This document shows positions 23,363 through 37,130 of a DNA stretch of 64,000 bases, piece by piece. The notes beneath the pieces were generated by a model that was not told the origin of the DNA, did no database searches, and saw only the letters and a program-made list of their open reading frames with translations. Position numbers and translations under genes: made by a program. The stretch spans positions 19,374,345 to 19,438,344 of the forward strand of contig NC_052482.1 of NCBI RefSeq assembly GCF_009730915.1, read 5' to 3'. The DNA comes from Dioscorea cayenensis subsp. rotundata. Taxonomy: Eukaryota; Streptophyta; Magnoliopsida; Dioscoreales; Dioscoreaceae. Every line of letters begins with the position of its first letter. The stretch's first letter is position 1.

Positions 23363-26300
23363 TTAATTGGATCTCTGCGAAGACAAGTCGAGTAATGTTC
23401 GGAAAAATTGTTGTGGATACATTGCTGGTTCTTCTGCAAGTGCCTGAGATGATGATAAATAGGAAAAAATCAAGCAGAGGGATTTTTTTTTTTAATAAAG
23501 TTGCAGTGCCATAGTAAAAATTGTTGTTTACCTGATGAATTAAGACGGTTGACGGCGTCATCCCTGGTACGGTGTTGACTTCGATCACCAACACCTGCAA
23601 ATAGTCATATAACAACTCAGTAAATGTATTGAGTAACTAGCTACTTGATTGTTCTGCAGAGAAGTCTTTTTCTTTCCTCAACTAGTAATGCACTCCGCAA
23701 AATAAATTAGGAGATTGAAGAAGTCAGTTCACCTCGCCAGAGTGCACGTTTACAAATGCATCAATGCGTGAAAAACCTTCCAATTCCAGGGTATTTGCTA
23801 TAAGTTCAATCCGCTGTTTGCATTTTCGCAAAGCATTTTCACTGAATGAAGGAAGAAAAGAAGAGTGTACTCAAGAACGTAATTTAGCTAACTAAGCATG
23901 CAAAGATGGATCATTATAAAGTAATGGCTTCAGAAACAAACCTCATAATTGACAGCGGCGGTGGAGTCAGGTTGATGCCAGTACCACCTGTATGATAAGA
24001 ATCCAAACTATGAATACGGAATATTTAACATTCAGGAAATTAATCTGCATACAGAAAATTGGAAGCACCAATGACAAACCTAAACTAGGGTAGTAAGACA
24101 AGATGATAAACCAGGAGATCAGAGAGCAAATTGATATTTTATTTATTTACTATGCAAAAGCCACACTTAATAAGTTAAATCATTCGCATGTAAATCACAA
24201 GAAATGAATTTTCAAGTAGAATTTTCTTGCAGGAGCTAGTACCAACAACAGAAAAATTATACCTTGAAATTTCTCCTCCAGGGATAAAATGTCGCCAGAT
24301 TCTTTAACAGTAATACTAGGACTCAGAGAATGCATTTGTCCATGTTTACCCACCACACCAACAGTCACTTCAACCCATTCACTGTGTCCTTCCCACATGA
24401 GTCGGCGAGCAGTGTCATCCACTGATTTGGATGAAACAATAATCTCGTCAGTCTCAATAAAAGGTTCAAAAATTAAAGATTGTGGAGGAGGGTATGGCAT
24501 CTCAATGACCCCATGTGCCTGAGAAGTAAACATAAAACAGAAGTTAACTTGGCTTGGAGTTGAAGAATGCTTTATTACTCATGAGAAAGAGAAAAGACCA
24601 GAAACTGACAGGCCGGAAAGACTGATTTTCCCGTGTATGTTTAAGCTTTCCACAATTTTCACAATGTACTATTTAAAAAAAAAAGAATCATCATACAAAA
24701 AAAAACAAAAAAAAAGGATTTTGCTCCTCAATACGAGAGAACAGTTGAGCCAACTTTTTGTTTGTTATTCTACTGCAACCACTCTCCAATTGATGAAAAG
24801 CAAGAGTATTCTTATATAAGGTGCTCATTTCATCAGAAGGTCAACCAGTTGTCTGCATGTTCAAATGTTATCGCTATTTCTAGTGTAAACAAAAATCCAG
24901 CACTATATTTGAATTACAGAAGGTGCACAGATCAACAAACATACCTAATTATATGAATAGCTAATGAAAACATCCAAGTTGCCTGGATTTACCTTTGCAT
25001 ATTTAACTATTTTGTAAAAAAAAAAATCCCTAAAATAAGAATTTGATTGTACCTTTGACAAACTATTAGCTGGAAGCCGAGGAAGAAAATCACGGATTGC
25101 CTTGGTATAAACCTTTAAATCTTCATCTGAGCTGTGAAGAAAGGACAGCTATAACATCAGCATGGACATAGAAGCCTGAGAGGCTTAAGACTAATTTGCA
25201 GGTCTCATATCACACCTGCACAACCATAAACAGGAAGGGACACTGATTAAAACATTTCACTTACCGTAACCTAGCAACTCCAGTTGAGCATCCATCACGA
25301 GCAGGTTTCACACACAATGTTTCAGAATGAAGCTTTGTGGTCAAATCACGCCAAATATCAGGTATAGGAGAACTCAGTAGTTCCTCTGTGCTTCGAACAT
25401 CCTTAGGTATAGTAAGCACCCCCATACCAGTAAGCTGAATCAACAGTAACAAAAACATTATATTAACCATGATTAACAATGATTGAAGGATTTAGTAAAC
25501 TAGCAACAGGGAAGGGTGTTTGCAGACAAATCAGTTAAGACCAAGCGTGCAATATGTTGATAGGGTAACATCTTGCATCAATTAAACAGACTATTTTATG
25601 ATCACGCCACACAGTGCATTATAAGATCTCTTCATAACATTAAATGCTTTTAATTTGCTAAAGATTTATTTGGTGGGTATGGTAAGAGTTGGCTTATGCA
25701 GGTAATAATAAATGGTGTGATTATTATAAATATCCATGATGAAACATGATGGCACATAATAACTTTAACCAACCATCTCTACTAAGTTCTTTGACATACC
25801 ATATGGCAAAGCAAAGGAAAAAAAATCACATGACACCATGATAAATAATACGTAATAGTGAACATCGAATTCCTTGTTACCGTACATGACTAAGGGATAG
25901 AGATGTAGACACTTTATCCATACAAGTCTTAGAAGCCATAGTACCAGGACCTGCATCATTAGACAGTAATATAACTCTAAACTATGTAAAAACGATGGCT
26001 ATTGGGAAATGAGCATCTTTCATAAAGCTTGACCTGTGTAAGGGACTCCAGCAGCCTCTAACAAAGACTGAAGAGTGCCATCCTCACCAATTCCGCCATG
26101 CACTGTAAAGTTGCAATTGATGTTCACAGGTAAGAATAGAGTTGCTTCAAGAACCATATTACAGCAATATGATGACGTTTCTTATGATAATAATTTTTCA
26201 ACTGCTGGTTGGAGGTGGGACTATAAAGAATTTGGAATCAGATTTGGTGGCCTGCTGAAACCAATTTGGATTTTTTTACTTTGACTACCTTGTGTTAAAA

Positions 26301-29300
26301 ATACGTTCATCAATATATAGTGATAACTATATGATAATATCTGCTCCACTCTTCACATATTCACAATCTTCTGTATTTTTTAGGGGCACTAAACTGGTGA
26401 TACATATAAAATGTGTCTGACAAAACTTGACTGCCTGTATTTCAATTAGATTTTGTCACAAGAATAAATTCAAATATCATTATCAAATTTTTATGGTTCA
26501 GAAGGATAACCTGCAATGAAGACTGTTGCTTGAGCTTCCTTCGCCAGCTTGATCCACTGTTCCAATGAATATTTAACAGGTGGTTCATCAATTATATCAA
26601 ATCCAGTAAACCAAGCATGTTGGTTTAGAGCCTCTGAGAGTTCAGTCATCACTGCATCACGTAAACAAGACGTTAAAGCAGCCCTTGCTGGTTCAATTGC
26701 CTCTACACATGCATCAAAAACTTCCTCTGTAGTGTGCCGTAAGACGAGGGAATAACTGTTGGCAGCAAAAGAATAAGCATCACTCATAATGAAATTCAGA
26801 AAAAGAAATAATAAGTTGATGGAGAAAGTTATGCTACCAAGCAGATAGCTATATGATCAAATATTGCCTTCAACATTGTAGGTACACAAAATTTTCATGC
26901 AGATCTTCTATGATCAGGAAAGCATACGAAAAATACTACAACATTCTCTCATTTTGATTCTAATATGACATACATCAATTAAAAAAAATGACTGAAAAGC
27001 AAAGAATGAGAGCATTGATGTTACCAATGCACATAAGGTCCAAGGAAGTCCAATGTCACAGATCAAAATTTTCATGAATAGTGAAACCATGAACAATGTG
27101 TCAGCATGAACAAAGTAATAATCTAGCGGGGCAATAACATTACATGACATATTTCATGAAATTATGGGAAAAATGCAACACTTACGGTAAAGTCCAAACA
27201 ATTCTAGAATTTGCTATATTGTCTGTATCCTGCTTAGTAGATGAATATCCATTTGCTGGAGCTAGCAAACAGGGATGTACATCAAGCTGAGACCACCAAA
27301 TTGAAGACAAAAATTTTGGTTACAACACAGAGATGCTAAATAGGAAGATAACCCAATCAATGTCAAAATAATATTATGAAAAATGAATGATTAGGATAAG
27401 CATTACAAGAGAAAATATATACAAATCTGCCATTGGAAATGCAAAAATTAAAAGCCATAGTTAATGAGCAAAAATTATCCAATTGTGAACAGAAATTTAA
27501 GGTGCAAATATTGCAGTATTCTATCTCAATGATAGGTTGCAATCCAAAAATAGGTCTAAATTAGCACATCTTCTACAGCAATACACTCTAAAATCTAGAC
27601 TAGCACTGGAATCTAAGTTATGGAAGCAGCATGAACAAGGTTATGATCAGGAGGAAGGTGACTTGAAATATTTGTGAAGCAGGAGCATGCATGAAGTGTC
27701 TACCTTTTAAGTAGTTTTTTTTTGGTTACGAAGTCAGGGATAAGTGTTTATTATCATTTACTCAATTTCCAAGTGAAGTTGGCGGTAGAAATGCGAAGAC
27801 TGTGGAATGAACTTTAATCAGTTGATGTTGGTTTTGACTATAAGAATTATAAATTAAATATGATAACATTGAAAGATTTCAGGCATAAGTGTTGGTTCTC
27901 TTGCTTGGCAAGATTATGAAACATGATGCACTCCAAGGATAAAGTTATAGGAAATGATTACAAATGTCACGTTAATATTGATCTTCAAGGATGAATGTCT
28001 ACATTCAAACCAGTTCTATCTTCCACATAGTTCTATGGGTAGTAGAGATTTTTGTTGCTTTACAGGTAACTCTAGAATTATAGGAGAGAAGAGCTGCAGC
28101 GATCTACAGTATCACACACTGATTGAATGAATCACATCACAAACAGAAAACCCTTTAATCATCAAAAAACTGATGGGAAGGGAAAAGGTCATATAAAATG
28201 CTAAAAACAACTGAATACATTTTCACATGGGTTTGATGTTAAATCAGTCTAAAAATTGAACATATCGCAGTGTATTAACGAAATGAGAGATGTTATACTC
28301 AAAATAAAAGACATGAAACTGAAAATTGATTAAGAAAATAATAATAACTGGCTTCAGTAAAGTAAGCTGGTACTTACATCATCAAAACCTTGCAGGTTAA
28401 GCCAGACATTGGTTCCACTCATAAGAGATACTTGACGTTCTGAAGTTTCACCTCCAAATATCACGAACACCTTCTTAGTATGCTCAATTTTGGGAGTAAC
28501 CTTAGCATGTTGAGAAGACTTCATTCTTCTAGACAATTTATTCCATGCATTACTGCAAGGCCTAAGAGAAGGAAACCGCAAACAAGCACGCTGGATGATG
28601 GTTCGGAGAATGTTTGAATGAGAAAATCCAACCTATCAAAAGCGCAAAATGCAAAATGTCATTCGCTGAGGAATTCCACTGTTTCATTAGTTTCACGATG
28701 TAAATATTCATAACTATAAGATGAATAAGTACCTTCGAAGCCTGTTGAAACAAAAAGCTAGTTTGCTCCATCCCGCTTATCTAACATGAACCAACGCCAA
28801 AAATAGGGCACAACGTGCACAAAAACTAGTAAGTACAGAGTCAAATTGAACATAAGAGAAGATTGAAATTTTAACTATCAAAATGGTAAATTTTTTCTCA
28901 CCAAATTGATGTCAGTAAATACAATCGTGCCAGATTCAGTATTTCCAAATTTACTATCATTTTCGGCAGATGCTAGCAAATTATTTGGCAAAGGTAAAAA
29001 CCAACCATCAATTCGAGCAAAGTCACATAGATGTAGCCGCTGGAATAGCAGTGCTGCTCCTTCTCTTATACATTCAATTACATTTACAGGAAAACGTGGG
29101 GGAGTGTGGTAAGCAACCTGTGTACAAAAATTGAAAGATACATTAGTGACAGAACAGAAAACATATGCCACAGTTTAAAAGGCCCCAGTTATTCATTGAC
29201 ATAAACCATGGTAATGACCAACAAAAATACTTGCAGAGATCATATCTGGTTCTTTCAAAAATATTTAATAAAGTTGCTCTAGAAAAGCAAAAGAATCTGC

Positions 29301-32300
29301 CTGTCAACATACCTGCTGAGTTGGAAGATACTTCCTCCGGTAATTAAATATTGTATCCTCTATAGCCTCATTGTTGTTAGAGGAACTGAGCTCCACCTGG
29401 CATTGATTGAAGAAAATTGATCACTAAAAAATTAAATGCTTCAAAATAAAACTATGATAATCACCTTTCCTAATAAATTTTTCCTAATCTCAAACCCAAG
29501 TCGGAACTAATAGGAGAAACTAAACAATGCTCACAGTAAGTCGAGGCTAATTTAGCACTTAAATGTAGAAATCCAGTTAAGACAATAGCATCAACCAGTT
29601 AGGTGACAGACATAAAAAGCATTCATGTAGATATGCCCAATATACCTCAAATCTATGAAAACTCAATCAGTCACCGACTCACCATTGGCAGCGGAGCATA
29701 ATTCCAGCAGCCAGAAAGTTTGATGAACCCAAGACTAGTAAAAATAATAAGCGCTCACCTCAGTTGGAAGGAGAACAATGGGATGAGAATTTATTCCTGT
29801 CCCAGCATCAATAACAATAGCAGTAAATTCCCTACCACCTTCTAGGAAAATCTCAATGAGAACTTTGTCATCAATACCCTGATGTCCATTAAAAGGCATC
29901 AGGTCAAAGGGATTAGTTTGCTTCCTCCTGCAATAAGTATGAAAAAAAGAGTCAGCACCTCAGCGACAATATTAACAGCTTTCTCCAGAGAATCATCAAC
30001 ACCATAAGCAACTGCAACACCAATGCTTGATCCAGCCCTTGCAGGCTTGACCTGAGAAAAAGAAGGCACCCAGATTGGTTAAATATATCAAATAATCATC
30101 ATTCATCACACAAGATTTAAAGATAAAGTTGTCATACCACAACTTTCCCGGTGGACTCATCCAAATGATTGTTTCTGAACCAGTTTGCCAAAGCAGATTT
30201 GTCTGGTTTGTCTCCCTAAAATTTCAAATTGACTTGTTTAGAGTTAATGCCAAAGGAAAATAATAATGTATGAAACGATGCTAGCCAGCCTTTTTGCAAC
30301 TGAACAATTTCAATCTGCATAACTTGGTTTGAGCAAGGGAGCTAGGCACATAACTTTCAAGCAATTCTAAAACAGAAGGGCGCGTGGTGATGAAAAATTA
30401 CCATGCATTTAATGATAAAGATAACATATCTTGTTAAAAACACACAAACCTTCAGCAACAATAATTTTTCCAGTACACATAAGACAAGGGCAATGTCGAG
30501 ACAAAAAAGTTCAAAATTCAAACATCAAGTCATCAGACGACAAACCCTATCTTCCATTTATTTTCCATTTAATAATCTATACTGTTAGAGCTGAAGCTCC
30601 ATGTTGACATCATTTGACACATGATGATGATGTGGCAACTGAAAATGGTGTGGCAAAGATTGATGGCAAGACAAGGTCATATGAAGGTACAATCTATCTT
30701 TGGCCAGTGAATCAACAATGGGCGATAAAATTTATATTGGAGGTGTCCTTAAAAGACACCCTACTTTGAGATTTAGAATGAAGTGATAAACCACCGGAGA
30801 GACTCAAGTGTGAGTGAGAGTGGGTGGGTATCGGACAATCTAGAGAGGGTTTCTGTTTATCTTTGTGAGAATGAGTGTGAAAGTTGTACTTATATTTATT
30901 GCCCTATTTTAGTGGAATTTTATCTCAGAGCTTGACCCCCTAGACGTAGGCAAGTGTTGTGCCAAATCTGGTTACCAATTTCATAAGTCTCCTTTCTCTT
31001 TGGCTTGTGTGTGTTTGTGTGAGTGTTTGCATAAAAGATTGCATGAAAGATTGAGTGAATTCTACTCCACAATATGCCCACCAAAACTAGCCTATACAAT
31101 ACCAAGTCATCAAAGGGCTTTCTCTTATTTTCCATTTAATGATCTATGCTTCAGCCATTTTTATTTTAAAGGGCTTACTTACACCTTGTAAGTTAAACTT
31201 CGAAAAAATAGGTAGCCTTTCTTTTGACTATTGATTGGATAATTAAATGTATGCGAGCAAAACAAATTGATCCAAGATAGAAGCAAAATGCACTTTCACA
31301 CTAGTTTAGAAGCCAAATTATATGACCATATGGAGGACAAGATTTTGTTTGCAAGTCACATGAAGGGCAAGACTTAGTTTGCATGCCACATCGACAACAG
31401 GCTTATCGAGCAATATCGATTCATAATAATGATCATGCTACAATTATAATTAGCTCATAGAAAGAAAATTCAAATAAATGTTTTAAAACCGTACCTGTAC
31501 TAGAAAGCTGGGTACAGTGAGAAAACCTTGTTTGTTGAGCTCCACAGAAGCATTATACTGAGAATAGAATGAGAGAGGCATGTACATGTATAAGCATGAT
31601 TGATGGAACTTTAACAATCCTTTTCATGCAAATGAAAATACCCCTTTATTTTCTGGTAGCTCTTTGACATGGATTACCTTGTCAAAAGCTTGACGACATT
31701 CATTTGAAGGGGTTCCTACAAATGGGACATTTGCTTTCTCAAGCAACTCCTAAACTAGCCAACAGAGAAGCATATTAGACGGTAGCATTCCCGGATATCA
31801 TACGGCCTACATGTACACTGATATGCCCAAGTTCTAATTTGGATATTAAACAAACCTGAATGCCACCATCCTCGCCAAAACGGCCATGGATAACAGGGAA
31901 TACTATATCCACAGAGACAGCAAGATGCTCTGCAAATTCAGACAAAGAAAGAAAGCCTTGTGCAAGGCTGAAAAAAAGTTAATTAGGATAATTCAAATGC
32001 CAAATCTATCAACAGAAAAGAAAAAGAATAACTTCTGCTGTTTCTTAATATAAAATCAAACCTCTCTAATTTGAAATCAAAATCTGCAGGAGTATTAGAA
32101 TATAACTGCAAAAACAAGGTAGCATAACTTAGCATATAGGTTAAAAAAAAGGCGTTATAAAAAAAAGCTGGAAAAAGTTAATAATTGAATATTAGTAAAG
32201 CTACCATAACGGTTAATTGTGAAAAGGTGAAATTTGAGTCATAATAGAGGCCATAACCCGCAAATGAATAAATAAATAACCCCTCTAAAGCCTATCACCT

Positions 32301-34104
32301 TCTCGTGTATAATTTTTTTCTATATACGTCAATAAATCGGTATATAATTTTTTTTATCAATAAATCGATGGACATTACTGTCAATATATCATTCTCAAGT
32401 TCAACATGAACAAAAAGCATGCCCGATGAAGCCACAATTTTTAAATTAAATTCTCGGTCACTCAACATGATTATCAATTTGCCTCAAATCCAATAGGGCT
32501 CCGTCCTAACAAAGTTAGAACTGACGATATTTTGGGCAACAGGAATTGGGTCAGGGGTGGGGATATAATTCCCCATCAGAAAAAGTGAGAAGGGTATTTC
32601 TAGTCTCCATCCCTGTCATGATATATATATATAATTTAAATATCATATAAATATATTTATATTATATATTATAATATCTTATGTTATAAATACTCAAATA
32701 TAAAGAAAAGAAAACTCATATGTTTATTTAATTATTAAAATACTAATGATTAAATGAACATTACCAAAGTTAAAAATAAATAAATAATTAACTCCTAGCT
32801 TTGTATTATTTATATTTTATATTTATATTTTCTAAATAATGTTTTTCAAATCATTAGCAGAAAATTGATTGATTAAAATAAAACTTCAATTAGGGAATGT
32901 GAGGTGAGATTAAAAAGTGAATCCCATGGATTTAGAAAAGAAATCTATATTTATTAATTTTTTTAAAAATTCAAAACCTATTTATATTAAATAAAAATAT
33001 ATATCATTAACAAAAAAATATATTTCATATATTTATATTAACTAAAAAGAATATATCATGAATCATGATTCCCTTATATTAATTAATTATTAAAAATTTA
33101 AAATTTAAAATGAGTAAATTTTTTTTTAAAAACAAAACAAGGAAATCCAGATCTAGGAAATCCCGCAAAATTAACTGTGCTTGTTACATTTATAAATAAA
33201 TAAATAAATAATTCCACAAATTATCCCTCCCTCGATTTGTAAATCGAGGGTCTGGGAGATATATTCACCTGTTTACAACACTACTATATCAATTGTTATT
33301 TTCAGTTTTTTTTAATAAATTTATGATTTATCTATTTTATTTTAATTATTTTTAAAATAAATAAAATCATAATACAACACTTGTACCTGTGCAGGTGATA
33401 TTGCATATGCATTAAGCTCGTAGTCAATGTAATAGCAGCTTACATGCAAATCCTCTCCCTGAAATATCAAACAGTGATGAATATCATCATGTACCCATGT
33501 ACTACATTTATTCCGAAATATAAATCATTTTGAGAATATTTATTTAAATTTCATTTTTTTTTTTTGTAGGAAATGATGTTCATAAATAAATAAAAATACA
33601 ATTACAAAGTAAAGGTACATTCCTTATTTGGTTTATTTTTATTCTAAATTTTTTTAAAAAAATTAATATTATTTCTAAAGTCTTCTGCAAAATCCTCAAA
33701 CAAGAGAATAGAGGGAAAATCATCAATTCATCCCATCAAAAATCAATTCAAAAAGATAGAAACCCTAAAAAACTCTGAAGCATCATCACCTGAATGTGAT
33801 CAAGAACGGATCTTGCGGAGTTCAACGAGATCCCTCGCTCAGCAGAAGGTCCTCCGCAGATGATTCCAACCCGCAAAGGTCTCTCTTTTTCCTCCTCAGT
33901 CTTCCACTGCTCCACAAGAGAACTAACCCCAGCAGTAGCTCTCGTCGTCAAAACCCTAACCCTTCTATCAAGCGACACACCACGCACCTCCAACCCAACC
34001 TCGGAAGCCGAGATCATCGGAAAAAACGCTTCTTTGGGCGCAAAGGCATGACGTCCGGAGGGAAACGAGAAGGAGGGGATGGAAGCGAGAGAAATGGAGT
34101 CCAT
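23363..34104 (-). CDS. DDL: tandem D-alanine-D-alanine ligase, plastid, 24 exons
   Basis: ATP-grasp enzyme joining two D-Ala, as in peptidoglycan synthesis; land plants carry a double-length fused form (At3g08840 type). Exons: 34104-33790, 33458-33387, 32105-32062, 31967-31856, 31749-31678, 31557-31495, 30215-30138, 30051-29959, 29878-29759, 29396-29313, 29117-28902, 28780-28733, 28632-28378, 27286-27186, 26755-26511, 26102-26034, 25950-25886, 25434-25265, 25131-25053, 24518-24263, 23987-23942, 23841-23733, 23594-23532, 23443-23363. All introns are GT-AG and phases agree, giving 951 codons. Residues 1 to about 70 are Ser/Arg-rich and acid-poor at the start, like a plastid transit peptide. N-half: VGIICGG (79-85), HGRFGEDGG (171-179), KPARAGSSIG. 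C-half: VFVIFGG (about 494-500), HGGIGEDG (641-648), MDK, KPARDGCSTG, EVNTVPGMT (909-917). The N-half has INLISGMEQTS where the C-half has the metal-binding EVNTVPGMT. The gene appears intact. Confidence 0.92.
30526..31150. repeat. direct repeats flanking the solo LTR
   Basis: CAAGTCATCA followed by a TTTTCCATTTAATAATCTAT-like stretch occurs at 30526-30580 and again at 31103-31147, about 577 bases apart. The duplication extends beyond the 5-bp target repeat, so it probably predates or accompanied the LTR insertion. Confidence 0.5.
30583..31092. mobile_element. solo LTR, Copia-like, in ligase intron 6
   Basis: A block of about 510 bp starting TGTTAGAG and ending AAAACTAGCC. The ends are near-inverted repeats (TGTTAG versus a decayed CTAACA-like end). 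It is bounded by identical 5-mers TATAC (30578-30582 and 31093-31097). The interior contains CCCCTAGACGTAGGCAA (about 30937), a sequence style common in Copia LTR R/U5 regions. No internal retrotransposon domain lies beside it, so it would be a solo LTR from recombination. Confidence 0.5.
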
Positions 34105-35590
34105 GATGGATGATGGTAGGGTTTGGGGGACTGAGAAGAGGAGGAGATGGAAGGGTACAAGAAGGAGGAGGAGGAGGAGGAGGAGGCCATGGGGATACAG
34201 AGAGGAGCTTATTTATCTCGTTTTCCTTTTCGGCGCACCACGATGGGGAAGAGAAGAAGGTGATCACTCCTTTGTCCTTTTCTTGGTCACATTTTAGGGT
34301 GCCCTTATATTTTTTAAAGAATAAAAGTAGAGTACCAAGTAACCCTTACAATTTCCCTTAATAGATAAAATTGTTTTATATATATATATATATTGTTATT
34401 ATATCAAAATGATAAAGATAAAGGACTTAGTAGTGACCTTGTAATAATTGAGCTGGTTAATCTTGGCTTTTTATTATTATTATTATTATTATTTTATCTG
34501 TCATTTTTGTTGTTGGTACTTTGTACATATTCATATTTCTCACGCTTAAGATTTTTAATAAATATTGTTAGTGTTTTGAGTGAATTGGATGTGTATGTCT
34601 AAATGGGGGAGAAGGAACTTAAGCATTCTATGTTGTAAAGCTGTGTGATTAAATGAGTGGTTTTGTTGTAAAATTTTGTTTCACAGTGATTGTTTCTTAA
34701 GCAATTGCTTGACAAGGGAGCAACCGTGGCACTAGTTTTTTTTTTTAATTTAATAATATAATATATTTTTTTAAAAAATAATTTTATTAAAATGTTGTTT
34801 TCAGTGAAATGTGGTATTAAAAAAATTTAAATTTGAATTTTTTATATGAGAGTTAAATAGCTTAACTGCTCAGCTATTGTTATGGTGAATTATTTTATAT
34901 TTCTCAAAAAAAATAATATAAAAAAACTAGTCATTTAAATATTATATTCATGTCTTATTATTTTTTAAAAATCGTATAGGAAAACAGTTTTGTTTATAGC
35001 TTTTTTTTTTATCAAACTGATATCATTTGTGAATGCTAAAAATAAGTTTAAAAAAAAAAGGATTTTTTTTTTTGTTGATTTTAAAAATTGAGGGACTAAA
35101 CATGGAAGTGGAGACTATTGAGGGACGTATTGTTACTTTCATTTCTTAAAGAAGTGTTTTCAGGCCGGCCGAACCGATACGACGCCGGCCGGATTTGTCA
35201 GGATGGGTCAGCATTAAGGACTAATGAAGATGTATTATGAGTGGAATTTATTCTAAATGATTTATTTGAGGTCTAGTTCTTGTCATGTTGCTAGATTAGA
35301 TTCATTTGTCTGGTTTTGGTGCATTTATTTTATTTGAGTTGTAATTGGTGGGCTCATTAGGCCACCAAGTATGTCATGAGGGAAAGAGAAAACAGCTTGC
35401 ATACTATATTTAATTTTACATCCCTGCTAATCTTGAAAATGAACTTAAATTCTATGGGATAATTTATATTTTAGGACCCAAGGTTGAAAGTGATGATATA
35501 ATATATAAAAATAAAAAATAATTCATAAGTGATGGAAGAGTTGCATGTGACTATACTGGACTATGCGGAAGTCAATTGAATTTAAATTCT
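34105..35590. other. upstream region of ligase gene and intergenic DNA
   Basis: The first ~130 bases are GA/CT-rich (GGAGGA repeats about 34166-34190), probably the 5' UTR and core promoter of the ligase gene. Beyond are AT-rich DNA, a TA repeat (about 34380-34393) and an ATT repeat (about 34472-34493). No gene is seen. Confidence 0.5.
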
Positions 35591-35595
35591 TACTA

Positions 35596-36010
35596 ATTTT
35601 TTTTAAATAAAGTGGATAAAACAATGATTTATTAAGAGAGAAAACAAAAATAAATAAAATCAAGATCAAACAAAAAGACAAAAAAAAACAGACAAGACAA
35701 CCGATCGAACAAGAGGCAAGAAATAATCATTAGGGGTAAAGCACATCTCAACAACATCTACGCAAAAATACAAAAAGAACAAAAAAGAAGATAAAACAGC
35801 TAAGAAAGTGAAATCCACCATTTGGTATCCGAGACTTTCCTCAAAGCTGGTAGAGGGAGTAAATCACTCCTGAATAGAAAAATGGGATCGTCATGTCAAT
35901 ATGGTCATCCGATCTGGTGCTCAAGAAAGCAAGGGAGCACCTGAGGTTCTGAATGGAGTCGCTTGGAAAGTGTTGGCTTGGGTCTCTAATGGCAGAAATC
36001 CACTCAAGTA
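35596..36010 (-). mobile_element. 5'-truncated LINE 3' end fragment
   Basis: On the minus strand this reads as a T-rich LINE-like 3' UTR ending in TTTTATCCACTTTATTT and an A-rich tail (35596-35620), resembling the 3' terminus of the LINE at 59.5 kb (TTTATCCACTTTTATC plus A-rich tail). The upstream part has no preserved reverse transcriptase frame. The upper boundary is approximate. Confidence 0.5.
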
Positions 36011-36084
36011 GCATATGAATAATTTTGAAAATAATTAAGTGAGGGCAAGAGCATGCAAATTAAAAATAAGATTATTAGGAACCG

Positions 36085-36335
36085 TGGATTAGCCCAATAG
36101 TAATTACCTGTACTTGTGATTGAGAGATCTTTAAGTTTGAGCCTCTCATATTACAATTTACTTTTTTTGGTCCCCTATGGGAGTTCTGTGTAAAAAATAC
36201 CTCTCGTTCTCCCCTCTAGGGTTGCATGGCGGGTGGTTATCCCTAAGAGGTAAGTCAAACCACCGTAACTGATGCACCTCCATATCCGTTTGTCCTTTGT
36301 TTTATTGCTTGTCGACTTTGTCCCCAAAAAAATTA
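36085..36335 (+). mobile_element. possible tRNA-related SINE
   Basis: A segment with TTAGCCCAATAGT (A-box-like, about 36092) and AAGTTTGAGCCTC (B-box-like, about 36134), 42 bases apart, ending in CCCCAAAAAAATTA (about 36323). The layout fits a tRNA-derived SINE, but I could not find a convincing target duplication. Confidence 0.4.
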
Positions 36336-36489
36336 CAATTGTTTTATTTGAGCCATAAATGTCAAAAGATAGCCCTTGAGAGGATGTCCCAAAAAGTCAG
36401 AGTTGTATATGTAAAGATGGGATCTAGGAAGTCCAAGTCTCAAAAAAGGTCCGAGGTGATGGGAATTAGACAACAATTTCCATAATAAT

Positions 36490-37130
36490 ACAGCTGACAA
36501 ACAATTCCCAAGCTTGCTAAGTTAAGAGGAGCAAATCAACATAACAAGAAATGCAATCACACGAGACACCAAAACTTTTACGTGGAAAACCCTCAAATCA
36601 AGGGTGAAAAACCACAGGTCATACCTAACCAAACCAAGCTCCGCTATGATCAAATTCAGAGTACAAAAAAGTTTTAAGGTTGAGCACAAATCAAGAAAAA
36701 AACACAACTCAGCCAAAACAATAGCTAAACAAGCTCTATTTCAAAGACAAGAAAGCAGAAAACAGACCTTTTCTGCAGCATCTGTTTAGAAATTAATATC
36801 TGGAGTTAGAGGAAGCAAAACTACAAACCGGCTGGTTGAAAACAATCCCTAACATCCCGAACGGACCCACAAAATTTTAGCTCAATCGGAGTCCGTTTTG
36901 ACCCTCCAAACACCAACTTGAAATCACTGCCCTTGCTAAATCCGAACCAGAAATCTGTACCTTTCTTTTGTGGATGTTGATCCGTTTTATGATCCTCAAT
37001 GTCACACCTCTCTCCTTTTCTCTGTACCCTAATCTGATGAAAACCACTAATTGAAGTGTCCTTTAGTGGGCTTGGACTATTGGGCTTTCTCCACATAGGA
37101 ATGGAACCCAATACCCAATACGAGAGTGGG
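36490..37130. repeat. transposon-like debris
   Basis: Contains a stretch with TTTTACGTGGAAAACCCTC, a sequence type often seen in plant retrotransposon-associated repeats, and a broken 96-codon minus frame (36821-37111) with no known domain. I regard it as degenerate element DNA; ends are undefined. Confidence 0.35.

Noticed and set aside
29882..29929. Extra coding sequence before ligase exon 9
   Set aside because: Using the upstream acceptor at about 29930 would introduce an in-frame TAA; the acceptor at 29879-29880 keeps the frame and matches the family's EGIDD junction.
36821..37111. 96-codon minus frame
   Set aside because: Lies in transposon-like debris, no domain, no splice or promoter support.
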